NCBI RefSeq assembly: GCF_029537375.1
Contig: NZ_CP120679.1
Coordinates: 1,166,001-1,230,000 of the forward strand
Reading direction: 5' to 3'
DNA length: 64,000 nucleotides
From: Bacillus sp. HSf4
GTDB taxonomy: Bacteria; Bacillota; Bacilli; Bacillales; Bacillaceae
The notes beneath the pieces were generated by a model. It was not told the origin of the DNA, made no database searches, and worked only from the letters and a program-made list of their open reading frames with translations. Of the stretch, positions 18,100 to 26,884 are shown one piece after another (positions within the stretch are counted from its first letter, which is position 1; each line of letters starts with the position of its first letter). The position numbers were made by a program, and so were the translations under genes.

Positions 18100-19140
18100 A
18101 TGTCATCTGTCGAGGAAACAATGGAGCTTATCAAAGAGCTTGTCTCGATTCCGAGCCCGACCGGAAATACATATGAGATCATACACTATATCGACCAGCT
18201 GCTAAAGAAAGAAGGGATTGAAACAAGGCTCAATCATAAAGGCGGGCTGATCGCGACGATTCCCGGGCGCGACAGGACACGCCACCGGATGCTGACGGCG
18301 CATGTTGATACACTTGGCGCAATGGTGAAAGAGATTAAGTCAGACGGAAGGCTGAAAATAGACTTAATCGGCGGCTTTCATTACAATTCGATCGAAGGTG
18401 AATATTGCAGAATTGAAACGGCTTCCGGAAAAACATACACGGGCACGATCTTAATGCATCAAACATCTGTTCATGTATATAAAGACGCCGGGAAAGCCGA
18501 ACGGAACCAGAAAAACATGGAGGTCCGCATTGATGAGCCTGTCCGGGATGAAAAAGACACCAGGGCGCTCGGCATTAATGTAGGGGATTTTATTTCCTTT
18601 GATCCGCGGGTTGAAATCACGCGGAGCGGATTTATCAAATCGCGGCATTTGGATGATAAAGCAAGCGTCGCTCTTTTGCTGCAGCTGATCAAAACGATTC
18701 ATAATAAAAAGATCATATTGCCTTACACAACCCACTTTTTGATTTCGAACAACGAAGAAATCGGTTATGGCGGCAATTCGAACATACCGCCTGAAACAGT
18801 CGAATACATGGCCGTTGATATGGGGGCGATCGGTGATGGACAATCGACGGATGAATATACGGTATCCATTTGTGTCAAGGATGCCAGCGGCCCGTATCAT
18901 TTCGGTCTCAGAAAACGCCTGACCGAAATTTGTGAGAAGCATGGGATCAAATATAAGCTTGATATTTACCCGTACTACGGATCGGACGCTTCGGCTGCCA
19001 TCAAAGCAGGCCATGACATCGTCCACGGGCTGATCGGCCCGGGAATCGACGCATCCCACGCATTTGAAAGGACGCACCGGACATCTCTGGAGCATACGGC
19101 AAACCTTTTGTATCACTACGTGCAGTCGGAAATGGTTTGA
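18100..19140 (+). CDS. yhfE: M42 family glutamyl aminopeptidase-like protein YhfE
   Basis: 346 residues, close to B. subtilis YhfE. M42 metallopeptidase motifs are present: AHVDTLGAMV, SRHLDDKASVALLL, SNNEEIGYGGNS and a C-terminal ASHAFERTHRTSLEHT. These hold the predicted dinuclear metal ligands and the Glu base. Members remove N-terminal residues from peptides as large cytoplasmic oligomers. The ATG at 18100 is 7 bases after AGGGGG and aligns with the B. subtilis start; the ATG at 18094 is too close to it. Confidence 0.92.
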   Translation: MSSVEETMELIKELVSIPSPTGNTYEIIHYIDQLLKKEGIETRLNHKGGLIATIPGRDRTRHRMLTAHVDTLGAMVKEIKSDGRLKIDLIGGFHYNSIEGEYCRIETASGKTYTGTILMHQTSVHVYKDAGKAERNQKNMEVRIDEPVRDEKDTRALGINVGDFISFDPRVEITRSGFIKSRHLDDKASVALLLQLIKTIHNKKIILPYTTHFLISNNEEIGYGGNSNIPPETVEYMAVDMGAIGDGQSTDEYTVSICVKDASGPYHFGLRKRLTEICEKHGIKYKLDIYPYYGSDASAAIKAGHDIVHGLIGPGIDASHAFERTHRTSLEHTANLLYHYVQSEMV

Positions 19141-19148
19141 GTTCTCGC

Positions 19149-19179
19149 AAAAAACTCCCAAGGATCGATCCCTTGGGAG
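19149..19179 (-). terminator. Terminator facing leftwards after the tyrosine-rich gene
   Basis: CTCCCAAGG and CCTTGGGAG form a perfect 9-bp stem followed on the minus strand by TTTTTT. Its polarity fits the minus-strand tyrosine-rich gene at 19368-19571. It could also help yhfE end. Confidence 0.8.
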
Positions 19180-19367
19180 AAAAGTTGTGGAAGTCATCTT
19201 TTTTCAGGCGTGACCTTTAAACAATTACAGTTCAGGAAGAACGGCCAGAGGAGCAGACTTTCACAGGGGATCCATGCACGTAGCCGGCATGCCTTCCTGA
19301 TTTGTGAGCGCCGATTTAAAAACCGATCACGAATGTGAAGGGTTGTCGGCAATCTTAATAGAATGAC

Positions 19368-19571
19368 TTACCAGAAGTCATAATGCTTTTTCTTTTTGCA
19401 GTGGTCATAGCCATAATCGAATTTCTTATAGTCGTAGTCATAATATTTCTTATAGCAAGGATAGTAGTAGTAATAATAATAGTAGTAGTATTTCTTGCAG
19501 TCGTGGTCTTTCTTATGATAGTCGTAATCGTAGTCAAAGTCCTTCTTGCAGTGATCATGATAGTAATACAT
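19368..19571 (-). CDS. Small tyrosine-, lysine- and histidine-rich protein, possible spore-coat component
   Basis: 67 residues from the ATG at 19571, with AGGAGGG nine bases upstream. The composition is extreme: a run of ten tyrosines, repeated DYDYDY and KKYYDYDYKK blocks, and scattered His and Cys (HDHCKK, KDHDCKK). No hydrophobic core or signal peptide is visible. Such Tyr/Lys/Cys-rich short proteins are typical of Bacillus spore coat and crust, where dityrosine and disulfide cross-links form. The position corresponds to the small B. subtilis gene yhfD, but homology was not established. Function is inferred from composition only. Confidence 0.7.
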   Translation of the reverse strand: MYYYHDHCKKDFDYDYDYHKKDHDCKKYYYYYYYYYYPCYKKYYDYDYKKFDYGYDHCKKKKHYDFW

Positions 19572-19668
19572 GATAACTTCCCTCCTGTTCTTATTTGAAG
19601 TACAGTACATCGTATGTCAATAGAAGGAAGCTGATTGGACAGGTTTCTTGATTAAATCGTATATTTTT

Positions 19669-19713
19669 AAAAAAAACGTATGTTTTCCGATAAAGGGAAT
19701 ACATACGTTTTTT
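19669..19713. terminator. Terminator of gltT
   Basis: AAAAAACGTATGT and ACATACGTTTTTT form a stem immediately after the gltT stop. It is symmetric and may work in both directions. Confidence 0.85.
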
Positions 19714-19720
19714 CATGCCG

Positions 19721-21007
19721 TCAGCTGGACATTTTCATGTCAGCGGGTTCAGTTTTATTCAATTCAGCATGTCCTTTGACGGCGTCATATTCGCCTTCCC
19801 ATTTAGACATGACAACCGCCGCAAGGGCGTTTCCGGTTAGGTTGACAACCGTCCGCGCCATGTCCATAATCCGGTCGACGCCGGCGATAAAGGCAAGACC
19901 TTCTACAGGGATGTTGAAGGTTCCAAGCGTCGCCAGAAGAACGACAAACGATGTGCCGGGAACCGCGGCCATCCCTTTTGATGTGACCATCAATACGAGA
20001 ATCAATGTGAGCTGCTGGACAATGGACAGATCAATCCCATACGCCTGCGCCAAGAACAAGGCGGCGATCGCCTGATACAGGACAGAACCATCCAGGTTGA
20101 ATGTATAGCCGATCGGTATGACGAAGGAAACGATGCCTTTCGGACAGCCGATTTTCTCCATTTTTTCCATCACGCGGGGCAGGACGGTTTCAGAACTTGA
20201 AGTGCTGTAGGCAAGGAGAAGTTCGTCTTTTAAGTATGCCAAAAATTTAAAAATGCTGATGCCGGCCAGTTTGGCGACGATGCCGAAGACGATAATCAGG
20301 AAGAAAGCCAGCGCGAAATAGACCAGTAAAACGAGCTTTCCCAGCGACATGAGTGACGAAAAACCGAATTTGGAGACCGTCACACCAATTAAGGCAAAAA
20401 CGCCGAACGGTGCGAATTTCATGACAATATTGACGACATGAAACATAGCGTGGGAAGTTGCTTCAAAAAAAGACAGCACAGGTTTTCCTTTTTCCCCTAT
20501 TGCTGCAACCCCAAGGGCGAAAAGGACGGTGAAGCAAATGATCGCCAGAATGTCTCCTTCGGCGAGAGATTGGAAAAAGTTTGTCGGTACAATATGTAAA
20601 AAAGTGTCTGCGACCGATTTTGTGCCCGCTTCTTTTTCCGTTTGGACGTATTGGCTGATATCCGTCTTTTCGGCACCCGAAAAATTGACGCCGTGTCCTG
20701 GCTGAATAACGTTTGCCAAGAGCAGTCCGAGAACAATGGCAAACGTGGTAATGATCTCAAAGTAAAGAATCGTCCGAAAGCCGAGTCTGCCGACTTTTTT
20801 GCCGCTTCCGGCTCCCGCAACCCCAACGATCAAGCTGGATACGACAATTGGAATCACGATCATCTTGATGAGTCTTAAAAATAAGTCACCGACAGGCTGA
20901 AGATATGTTGCTACAGCGGGGTTTCCAAACCAAATAGCTCCCACTGCCACACCTAAAATCAGCCCGAGGAATATTTGCGTGGCTAAGCCGATTTTCATTC
21001 TTTTCAT
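19721..21007 (-). CDS. gltT: Proton/sodium-glutamate symporter
   Basis: 428 residues, a DAACS/SLC1 family transporter close to B. subtilis GltT. The family hallmarks are the serine-rich AYSTSSSETVLPRVM hairpin, the NLDGS motif within IPIGYTFNLDGSVLYQ, and the later DRIMDMARTVVNLTGNALAAVV. About eight membrane helices plus two re-entrant loops import glutamate or aspartate with Na+ or H+. It lies downstream of yhfH on the same strand but behind a terminator, so it is probably transcribed alone. Confidence 0.93.
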   Translation of the reverse strand: MKRMKIGLATQIFLGLILGVAVGAIWFGNPAVATYLQPVGDLFLRLIKMIVIPIVVSSLIVGVAGAGSGKKVGRLGFRTILYFEIITTFAIVLGLLLANVIQPGHGVNFSGAEKTDISQYVQTEKEAGTKSVADTFLHIVPTNFFQSLAEGDILAIICFTVLFALGVAAIGEKGKPVLSFFEATSHAMFHVVNIVMKFAPFGVFALIGVTVSKFGFSSLMSLGKLVLLVYFALAFFLIIVFGIVAKLAGISIFKFLAYLKDELLLAYSTSSSETVLPRVMEKMEKIGCPKGIVSFVIPIGYTFNLDGSVLYQAIAALFLAQAYGIDLSIVQQLTLILVLMVTSKGMAAVPGTSFVVLLATLGTFNIPVEGLAFIAGVDRIMDMARTVVNLTGNALAAVVMSKWEGEYDAVKGHAELNKTEPADMKMSS

Positions 21008-21166
21008 AGATGCCCTCCCAACAAGTATGTAATTATACTAAAATATTAAATTCGAGATCGTAAATTAAGTATAGCGAAAGAAAAAGCAGCTCGTCCATTA
21101 AAAAAATAACATCTGAATATATCGAAAATTCAGATATGAGATCATTTACACAGCTCAAAATCAAAC

Positions 21167-21191
21167 AGGCTCCGAAAGCGGAGCCTATTTT
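21167..21191. terminator. Hairpin between yhfH and gltT
   Basis: AGGCTCC-GAAAGC-GGAGCCT is a 7-bp stem followed by ATTTTCCC on + and TGTTTGATTTT on -. It may be a second terminator behind yhfH. Apart from this stem and the yhfH terminator, nothing else is evident in the 311-base gap 21008-21318. Confidence 0.5.
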
Positions 21192-21268
21192 CCCAACCCA
21201 GATAGTAAAATGTTATTAAGATAATGAATTTTGACAAAAATCTCTCACTTTATGACTAACTTTGTGAC

Positions 21269-21306
21269 AAAAAAACACCCCGGGGAGCAATTGTCCGCCG
21301 AAGTGT
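21269..21306 (-). terminator. Terminator of yhfH
   Basis: On the minus strand ACACTTCGG pairs with CCGGGGTGT (two G-U pairs), followed by seven T residues, 13 bases after the yhfH stop. Confidence 0.65.
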
Positions 21307-21318
21307 ATGTCTTAGCAT

Positions 21319-21453
21319 TTATAAATCTTTTAAATTGAGACATTTAGAACACGTATTTCCGTAGCATTCGTGCTGCTCATCAATTTCATTGCCGCATTTG
21401 GAACATTTTTTTGAAGGTAAATTTCTGAAAAATTCTGTGATTTTGCCCAGCAT
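21319..21453 (-). CDS. yhfH: YhfH, small zinc-ribbon-like protein
   Basis: 44 residues (MLGKITEFFRNLPSKK...), preceded by GGAGGAATTGAA. It has C-S-K-C-G-N near residue 17 and C-Y-G-N-T-C-S-K-C near residue 30. This CxxC...CxxxxCxxC pattern suggests a treble-clef or ribbon-type zinc site. B. subtilis has the equally short YhfH between gltT and yhfI. Function unknown. It is divergent from yhfI, 158 bases away. Confidence 0.82.
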   Translation of the reverse strand: MLGKITEFFRNLPSKKCSKCGNEIDEQHECYGNTCSKCLNLKDL

Positions 21454-21611
21454 TTCAATTCCTCCAATTCGTTTGTTGATTACATTGTATTATAACAGTT
21501 TGCGAAAAATCAATATCTGTTTTATGGCAAAACATAAAACATGCAATTTTTAAGAAAAATGGGTATATTGAATAGGGGGACTAAACTCATAAACAATGAG
21601 GTGTAAGCAGG

Positions 21612-22379
21612 ATGAAGATCACTGTTATCGGGTGCTATGGAGGGTTTCCGGCCGCAAATGAAGCGACTTCAGGTTATTTGCTTCAATCAGGGAATCGTTC
21701 GGTCTTAATCGATTGCGGCAGCGCGGTGTTATCGAAGCTGCAGCAGTTTTTGCCTGTTGAAAAGCTTGATGCCGTTGTGTTATCCCATTATCACCACGAC
21801 CATATTGCAGACATCGGGCCATTGCAATTTGCCAAACTCGTCGGTTCATTCCTTGGAAAAGGGGAGAATGCGCTTCCGATTTACGGACATCCTTTTGATG
21901 AAGAACAGTTTTCAAGGCTTACATATAAAACGCATACTGCGGGCTTGTCATATGATCCCGATCAGCCCTTGACAATCGGTCCGTTTACATTCACATTTTT
22001 GAAAACGGTCCATCCTGTCGACTGTTTTGCGATGCGGATTACCGACGGTGTCCACTCGGTCGTTTATACCGCGGATTCGAGCTTTCAGGAAGCGTTCATT
22101 CCTTTTAGCGAAGGGGCGGATCTCGTCATCAGCGAGTGCAATTTTTATGCCGGACAGGATGGCGCATCAGCCGGGCATATGAACAGCCTTGAAGCGGGCC
22201 GGATCGCAGCGGAAGCCGGAGCGGGGCATCTTTTGTTGACACACCTTCCGCATTTCGGTGAGCATCGGATGCTTGTGGAAGAGGCCAAAACCGTATACAA
22301 GGGCGGCGTTGATCTGGCACACACCGGCTATGTGTGGGGAGATGAGAAGGAGGAAGGAAAACATGCTGTTTATCGATAA
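21612..22379 (+). CDS. yhfI: Metallo-beta-lactamase fold hydrolase YhfI
   Basis: 255 residues with the MBL metal motif LSHYHHDHIADI, AGHMNS and LLTHLPH. The start MKITVIGCYGGFPAANEATSGYLL and overall layout resemble RNase Z-type and phosphodiesterase-like MBL proteins. The substrate is unknown. It overlaps lplJ by 17 bases, so the two are probably co-transcribed, which hints at a role near lipoate metabolism. Confidence 0.88.
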   Translation: MKITVIGCYGGFPAANEATSGYLLQSGNRSVLIDCGSAVLSKLQQFLPVEKLDAVVLSHYHHDHIADIGPLQFAKLVGSFLGKGENALPIYGHPFDEEQFSRLTYKTHTAGLSYDPDQPLTIGPFTFTFLKTVHPVDCFAMRITDGVHSVVYTADSSFQEAFIPFSEGADLVISECNFYAGQDGASAGHMNSLEAGRIAAEAGAGHLLLTHLPHFGEHRMLVEEAKTVYKGGVDLAHTGYVWGDEKEEGKHAVYR

Positions 22380-23352
22380 TCAACATATCACAGATCCGCG
22401 GATCAATCTGGCCATTGAGGAATATTGCTTAAAGCATCTTGATCCGGAAGAGACTTATCTGCTGTTTTATATCAATCAGCCGTCGATCATCATCGGCAAA
22501 AATCAAAATACAATCGAGGAAATCAATACGAAGTATGTCGATGAAAACGGGATCATCGTTGTCCGCAGACTTTCAGGCGGCGGAGCCGTCTACCATGATC
22601 TCGGAAACTTGAACTTCAGCTTTATTACGAAGGATGACGGCAACAGCTTTCATAACTTCAAAAAGTTCACCGAGCCCGTTGTCGCAGCCTTAAAGCGCCT
22701 TGGCGTCGACGCTGAGCTGAGCGGGCGGAACGATCTGATGGCAAACGGCCGGAAAATTTCCGGCAATGCGCAATTTTCAACGAAAGGCAGAATGTTCAGC
22801 CATGGCACGCTTTTATTTGATTCAGAAATAGAGAACGTTGTCTCCGCATTGAAGGTAAAGAAAGATAAAATCGAATCAAAGGGCATTAAATCGATTAGAA
22901 GCCGCGTGGCCAACATCAGCGAGTTTCTCGAGCAGAAGATGACGACAGAGGAATTCAGGAGCCTCCTGCTTCGCTACATTTTCGATACGGAGGATGAAAT
23001 TCCGGAGTACAAGTTGACGGAAAAAGATTGGGAAATCATTCAGCAAATCTCAAAAGAACGCTATCAAAACTGGGATTGGAACTACGGAAAATCGCCGAAG
23101 TTCAACCTCCAGCATTCAAAGCGTTTTACAGCCGGATCGATTGACATCCGCCTTGAAGTGCACAAAGGCGTCATCCATGAATGCAACATTTACGGCGACT
23201 TTTTCGGTGTCGGCGATGTCGGAGAAATCGAAGACAAGCTGACAGGCATTCAATATGAAAGAAAAGCGATTGAAGAAGCCCTGCAGGGTGTTGATATTCA
23301 ACATTACTTCGGAAACATTCAAAAAGAAGAATTTTTCGATCTCGTATACTAG
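22363..23352 (+). CDS. lplJ: Lipoate-protein ligase LplJ
   Basis: 329 residues, close to B. subtilis LplJ (about 331). Motifs include VVRRLSGGGAVYHDLGNLNFSF, DLMANGRKISGNAQ and the catalytic-lysine area near KKDKIESKGIKSIRSRV. It activates free lipoate with ATP and attaches it to lipoyl domains such as GcvH and E2 subunits. The ATG at 22363 follows AAGGAGGAAGG; the much earlier start possible at 22258 lies within yhfI and is rejected. Confidence 0.94.
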   Translation: MLFIDNQHITDPRINLAIEEYCLKHLDPEETYLLFYINQPSIIIGKNQNTIEEINTKYVDENGIIVVRRLSGGGAVYHDLGNLNFSFITKDDGNSFHNFKKFTEPVVAALKRLGVDAELSGRNDLMANGRKISGNAQFSTKGRMFSHGTLLFDSEIENVVSALKVKKDKIESKGIKSIRSRVANISEFLEQKMTTEEFRSLLLRYIFDTEDEIPEYKLTEKDWEIIQQISKERYQNWDWNYGKSPKFNLQHSKRFTAGSIDIRLEVHKGVIHECNIYGDFFGVGDVGEIEDKLTGIQYERKAIEEALQGVDIQHYFGNIQKEEFFDLVY

Positions 23353-23392
23353 AGGGAGCGCGCCCATACCCTTGGGCATGCTTCCTTCTTTT
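23353..23392 (+). terminator. Terminator after lplJ
   Basis: GCGCCCAT and TGGGCATGC arms within GAGCGCGCCCATACCCTT are followed by TTCCTTCTTTT. Confidence 0.65.
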
Positions 23393-23484
23393 AAACACAG
23401 GAGTTATGGAAGATATTTCCCTTCGGCTCTTGAGTGTTTTCTCGTCATTTACTATAATGGGAATAGATTTTGATTATCACAAAA

Positions 23485-23502
23485 TGAATGGTTATTCATT
23501 CA
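23485..23502 (+). promoter_or_regulatory. FadR-type operator upstream of lcfB
   Basis: TGAATGGTTATTCATTCA closely matches the FadR (YsiA) operator TGAATGANTANTCATTCA of B. subtilis. It ends 18 bases before the lcfB start. FadR represses fatty-acid degradation genes, including lcfB in B. subtilis, until long-chain acyl-CoA is present. Confidence 0.88.
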
Positions 23503-23520
23503 TTTTTAAGGGGTGGGAGA

Positions 23521-25062
23521 ATGAATTTAGTTTCAAAGCTAGGGGAAACAGCCCGGTCAAAGCCTGACCGAACCGCTTATATTTTTGGGGAACAGACGGA
23601 AACCTACGGAGGATTGCAGCAAAAGATCGATTGTTTCGCAGGGGGTTTGCAGGAAATAGGGGTTGAAAAAGGAGATCATGTCGCACTGCTTCTCGGCAAT
23701 ACACCGCACTTTGTGATTTCATTTTATGGAGCGCTGAAAGCCGGAGCCGTTGTCATTCCGATTAATCCGGCCTATACGCCGACGGAAATCGGCTATATGC
23801 TCACCAATGGTGATGCAAAAGTGATTGTGGCTGCAGGGCAGCTTCTTCCATTGTATGAAAAGATGCACGAATCCCTCCAAAAGGTCGAGCATGTCGTACT
23901 GTGTGAAACGGGAGAGCCTCTTCAAGAATCGGCCAACATAGAAGTCCGCATGAAATTGAAATCGTTTGCAAATATGATGAAGCCATCCGAAAAGTCTTTT
24001 CCTGACATCCAAAGTGAAGATACAGCCGCGATTCTCTATACGTCTGGAACGACGGGGAAACCGAAGGGCGCGATGCTGTCCCATCAAAATCTGTTTTCAA
24101 ATGCGAATGATACGGCGCAATACTTGACGATGAATGAAGCCGATCTTGTCGTCGCCGCTCTGCCGATGTTCCACGTGTTCTGTTTGACGGTCTGCATGAA
24201 TGCGCCGCTGATGAACGGCGCCGCGATTTTAATCGTACCGAAGTTCAGTCCGGCGGCTGTTTTTAAACTAGTCAAGAAGCATCAGGCAACAATATTCTCC
24301 GGTGTTCCGACGATGTACAACTATCTGTATCAGTATGAGGAGGCCGATGGGAACGGGTTTGCCTCTGTCAGGCTTTGCATTTCCGGAGGTGCGGCCATGC
24401 CTGTAGCCCTTTTGAAAAGCTTTGAGGAGAAGTTCAACGTCCTCGTTTTGGAAGGCTACGGGCTCTCTGAAGCATCGCCTGTAACATGTTTTAATCCGTT
24501 CAGCACAGGCCGCAAACCCGGCTCGATCGGCACCAACATTCTGAATGTGAGAAACAAGGTGGTCAATGAGCTGGGAGAGGAGCTTCCACCAGGCCAGGTC
24601 GGCGAACTGATCGTCAAGGGGCCGAACGTCATGAAAGGCTACTACAAAATGCCGGAAGAAACGGCGCATACGATTAAAGACGGTTGGCTGTATACGGGAG
24701 ATTTGGCTAAACGGGATGAGGACGGCTATTTCTATATTGTCGACCGAAAAAAAGACATGATTATCGTCGGCGGCTACAATGTTTATCCGCGGGAAGTCGA
24801 AGAAGTGCTTTACCGGCATCCGGAAGTTGCGGAAGCGGTGGTCATCGGCGTTCCTGACCCGAATACAGGGGAAGCCGTGCAATGCTATGTCGTTCCTAGA
24901 ACGAAGACGCTGACAGAAGATGAGGTTTTTTTACATTGCAAGAAGCATCTTGCCAAATACAAACGGCCGTCAGCAATCGTTTTCATGGAAGAAATTCCGA
25001 AAAATTCGACGGGGAAAATTTTAAGACGCGCTTTAAAGGACATGCTGACAAAGCAATCTTAG
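23521..25062 (+). CDS. lcfB: Long-chain fatty-acid-CoA ligase LcfB
   Basis: 513 residues, the length of B. subtilis LcfB (YhfL). AMP-forming signatures are present: [61 protein letters not shown] and a C-terminal [11 protein letters not shown] with the catalytic lysine. It activates fatty acids to acyl-CoA for beta-oxidation. The ATG at 23521 matches the B. subtilis start MNLVSKL and follows AAGGGGTGGGAG. A FadR-type box overlaps the leader. B. subtilis yhfK, expected between lplJ and lcfB, is absent here. Confidence 0.94.
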   Translation: MNLVSKLGETARSKPDRTAYIFGEQTETYGGLQQKIDCFAGGLQEIGVEKGDHVALLLGNTPHFVISFYGALKAGAVVIPINPAYTPTEIGYMLTNGDAKVIVAAGQLLPLYEKMHESLQKVEHVVLCETGEPLQESANIEVRMKLKSFANMMKPSEKSFPDIQSEDTAAILYTSGTTGKPKGAMLSHQNLFSNANDTAQYLTMNEADLVVAALPMFHVFCLTVCMNAPLMNGAAILIVPKFSPAAVFKLVKKHQATIFSGVPTMYNYLYQYEEADGNGFASVRLCISGGAAMPVALLKSFEEKFNVLVLEGYGLSEASPVTCFNPFSTGRKPGSIGTNILNVRNKVVNELGEELPPGQVGELIVKGPNVMKGYYKMPEETAHTIKDGWLYTGDLAKRDEDGYFYIVDRKKDMIIVGGYNVYPREVEEVLYRHPEVAEAVVIGVPDPNTGEAVQCYVVPRTKTLTEDEVFLHCKKHLAKYKRPSAIVFMEEIPKNSTGKILRRALKDMLTKQS

Positions 25063-25498
25063 CAGAAAAAGGGACGCGAGCCTGCGTCCCTTTTTGCAAT
25101 CTTTTGATGAGAACGGCTTTGTCTTTCCTATTGAGGTGAAAGTAAGTTGCATCTTCGTTCTTCAAAATCACAGCTTCATCTTCCTTCAGCCAGACCGTGA
25201 AACGCACCCTGTGGGTATCGTTCATTTTGATATCGCCGCGGTAATCCGGGGCGGACAGTTCATGAGCCGTGGTTTTCTTCATTCTTTTCCCTTTGTTGAA
25301 CACATCCAGCATCTCATTTATTTCTCGCCTTTCTTCAATCCTGATCGTTTTTCCGTTTTTTTCTGCCGGCACGAGCGTGATTTCTTCGGCATTTCTTGCA
25401 TCAAAAGGATCTGCCATCAGGCTGAATATATAAAAAACACTAAGTGATAAAATACCGAAAAAAAGCACGATGCCCATTATTTTTTTCAGAATGATCAC
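24983..25498 (-). CDS. yhfM: YhfM-like membrane-anchored protein, extended into lcfB
   Basis: A putative protein with an N-terminal hydrophobic anchor ([22 protein letters not shown]) and an extracytoplasmic domain. The segments [32 protein letters not shown] and [20 protein letters not shown] resemble B. subtilis YhfM (about 131 residues). Here no stop occurs at the usual end. The frame runs through the lcfB terminator and 80 bases into lcfB, adding ~40 residues unlike anything expected. The start is uncertain: a GAGGTG site precedes several weak codons (GTG 25498, CTG further in, ATG 25477). No specific function is known. Confidence 0.65.
   Translation of the reverse strand: MIILKKIMGIVLFFGILSLSVFYIFSLMADPFDARNAEEITLVPAEKNGKTIRIEERREINEMLDVFNKGKRMKKTTAHELSAPDYRGDIKMNDTHRVRFTVWLKEDEAVILKNEDATYFHLNRKDKAVLIKRLQKGTQARVPFSAKIALSACPLKRVLKFSPSNFSEFLP
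25066..25095. terminator. Terminator after lcfB
   Basis: GGGACGC and GCGTCCC arms are followed by TTTTT on the + strand and preceded by AAAAA, so it may serve lcfB and also the convergent yhfM reading through it. Confidence 0.85.
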
Positions 25499-25551
25499 CT
25501 CATGTCTCAAGTTTTTCCGCGCACATATCTTTTCATCCTGAAAAATTATGC

Positions 25552-25582
25552 TATAATGTTCATTAAATTATACAAATGTTCA
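25552..25582 (+). promoter_or_regulatory. Promoter and direct repeats upstream of the XRE/cupin gene
   Basis: TATAAT (25552-25557) overlaps the first of two ATGTTCA repeats (25556-25562 and 25576-25582), whose starts are 20 bases apart, about two helical turns. Direct repeats over a promoter fit autoregulation by the XRE protein encoded just downstream. Confidence 0.45.
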
Positions 25583-25604
25583 ATTTATTATAAGGAGATG
25601 AAAG

Positions 25605-26156
25605 ATGAATTCCATCGAACAGCAGGTTGCCGAAAATATCAAAAGGCTTCGAAAAATCCGCAACTACAGCCTTGATCAATTATCAAATCTAACCGGTGTC
25701 AGCAAAGGAATGCTCGCGCAAATCGAAAAAGGCGCTTCAAGCCCGACGATCACCACGCTGTGGAAAATCGCCAACGGCCTGCAAGTTTCTTTTACGTCGT
25801 TGGCCGAAAAACCGGCCGGGGAACCGACAATCGTTCGCAGGCTCGAGAAAACGCCTGTGATGGCCGGTGAAGACAAATATGCGGCTTACCCGCATTTTCC
25901 GTTCGATCAAAAAAAGAAATTCGAAATCTTTTACATTGAACTGCTGCCGGGCTGCATGCATGAGTCTGAGCCTCATCACGGAGGAATCGAAGAATATGTG
26001 CTCGTCTCCAAAGGGACGGTCGCCGTGGATGCGGGAGGCTACAGCTGTGAATTACATGAAGGCGATGCCATGCATTTTACCGCCAATACTGTCCACAGCT
26101 ATCAGAACCATACGGAACAGACCGCATCATGCTATACATTAATTTATTATCCGTAA
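25605..26156 (+). CDS. XRE-family regulator with cupin sensor domain
   Basis: 183 residues. Residues 7-65 form an XRE helix-turn-helix (IKRLRKIRNYSLDQLSNLTGVSKGML). Residues ~105-180 form a cupin with HESEPHHGGIEEYVLVSKG and EGDAMHFTANTVHSY. Such regulators often control the amino-acid transporter beside them. Here azlC follows 11 bases downstream, then azlD, so it probably senses a branched-chain amino acid or related ligand and regulates export. The unit is absent between yhfM and yhfN in B. subtilis. Confidence 0.88.
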   Translation: MNSIEQQVAENIKRLRKIRNYSLDQLSNLTGVSKGMLAQIEKGASSPTITTLWKIANGLQVSFTSLAEKPAGEPTIVRRLEKTPVMAGEDKYAAYPHFPFDQKKKFEIFYIELLPGCMHESEPHHGGIEEYVLVSKGTVAVDAGGYSCELHEGDAMHFTANTVHSYQNHTEQTASCYTLIYYP

Positions 26157-26167
26157 GAGGTGTCAAG

Positions 26168-26884
26168 ATGGGAACAAAGCGTTCACTCACATTTATGGAC
26201 GGACTGCGATCAGGGGTTTCGCTTGCAGTCGGCTACATTCCGGTTGCCCTGACATTCGGGCTTTTGGCAAAAACAACGGGCTTGTCGATTTTCGAGACGT
26301 TTTTAATGAGCGCGCTTGTTTTCGGCGGGGCGTCCCAGTACATGTCACTGAGCATGCTCGCCGTTCAAACCGGAATCATTGAAATTATCATGACGACTTT
26401 TATTGTCAACATTAGGCACTTTTTATTCTCCGCTTCTTTAAACCAGCTCGTGGAAAAGGATTCATCCTGGAAAAAAGCGTTCTACGCCTTTTTTGCGGTG
26501 ACGGACGAATCGTTTACGGTCGCTGCTTTAAGAAATGAAAGACTGACGACGTCATACATGATGGGGCTTGGTTCGATCGGCTATGTAAGCTGGGTTGTTT
26601 GGAGTGCCGCCGGCCATGCACTTGGCGCGGCCATGCCGGCAGTATTGCAGGAGAGCATGAGCATTGCCCTTTATGCGATGTTCATCGGGCTTCTTGTGCC
26701 CGCATTAAAAAAACAGAGAAAAGTGCTTTTTTTGGCCGGTTCGGCAGGGGTGCTCAACACCGCTATCCAGTTGAACGGCTTATTGTCCTCGGGCTGGTCG
26801 ATTGTATGTGCTACGCTTTTATCGGCCGTTCTGATTGAATGGCTTGATCAAATGAGAACAGAGGGGAAGAGAAAATATGTCTAG
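26168..26884 (+). CDS. azlC: AzlC family branched-chain amino acid exporter, large subunit
   Basis: 238 residues from the ATG at 26168 (GAGGTG upstream). About seven membrane segments and the AzlC signature (SGVSLAVGYIPVALTFG, LVFGGASQYMSL, INIRHFLFS-like NIRHFLFSASL, FAVTDESF). AzlC and AzlD together export leucine and analogues; azlC mutants in B. subtilis are resistant to azaleucine when derepressed. It overlaps azlD by 8 bases, which suggests coupled expression as a two-subunit permease. This is an additional azlCD-type pair; the symbol is used by family and not as proof of orthology. Confidence 0.88.
   Translation: MGTKRSLTFMDGLRSGVSLAVGYIPVALTFGLLAKTTGLSIFETFLMSALVFGGASQYMSLSMLAVQTGIIEIIMTTFIVNIRHFLFSASLNQLVEKDSSWKKAFYAFFAVTDESFTVAALRNERLTTSYMMGLGSIGYVSWVVWSAAGHALGAAMPAVLQESMSIALYAMFIGLLVPALKKQRKVLFLAGSAGVLNTAIQLNGLLSSGWSIVCATLLSAVLIEWLDQMRTEGKRKYV

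Noticed and set aside
18451..19197. A 248-codon minus-strand frame opposite yhfE
   Set aside because: It is fully antisense to a conserved peptidase gene. The long frame comes from codon bias of the real gene.
19383..19598. A 71-codon hydrophobic plus-strand frame (many Val and Ile) opposite the tyrosine-rich gene
   Set aside because: It is the complement of the Tyr/Lys/Asp codons (TAY, AAR, GAY). The minus-strand gene has the ribosome binding site and terminator, and this frame has neither.
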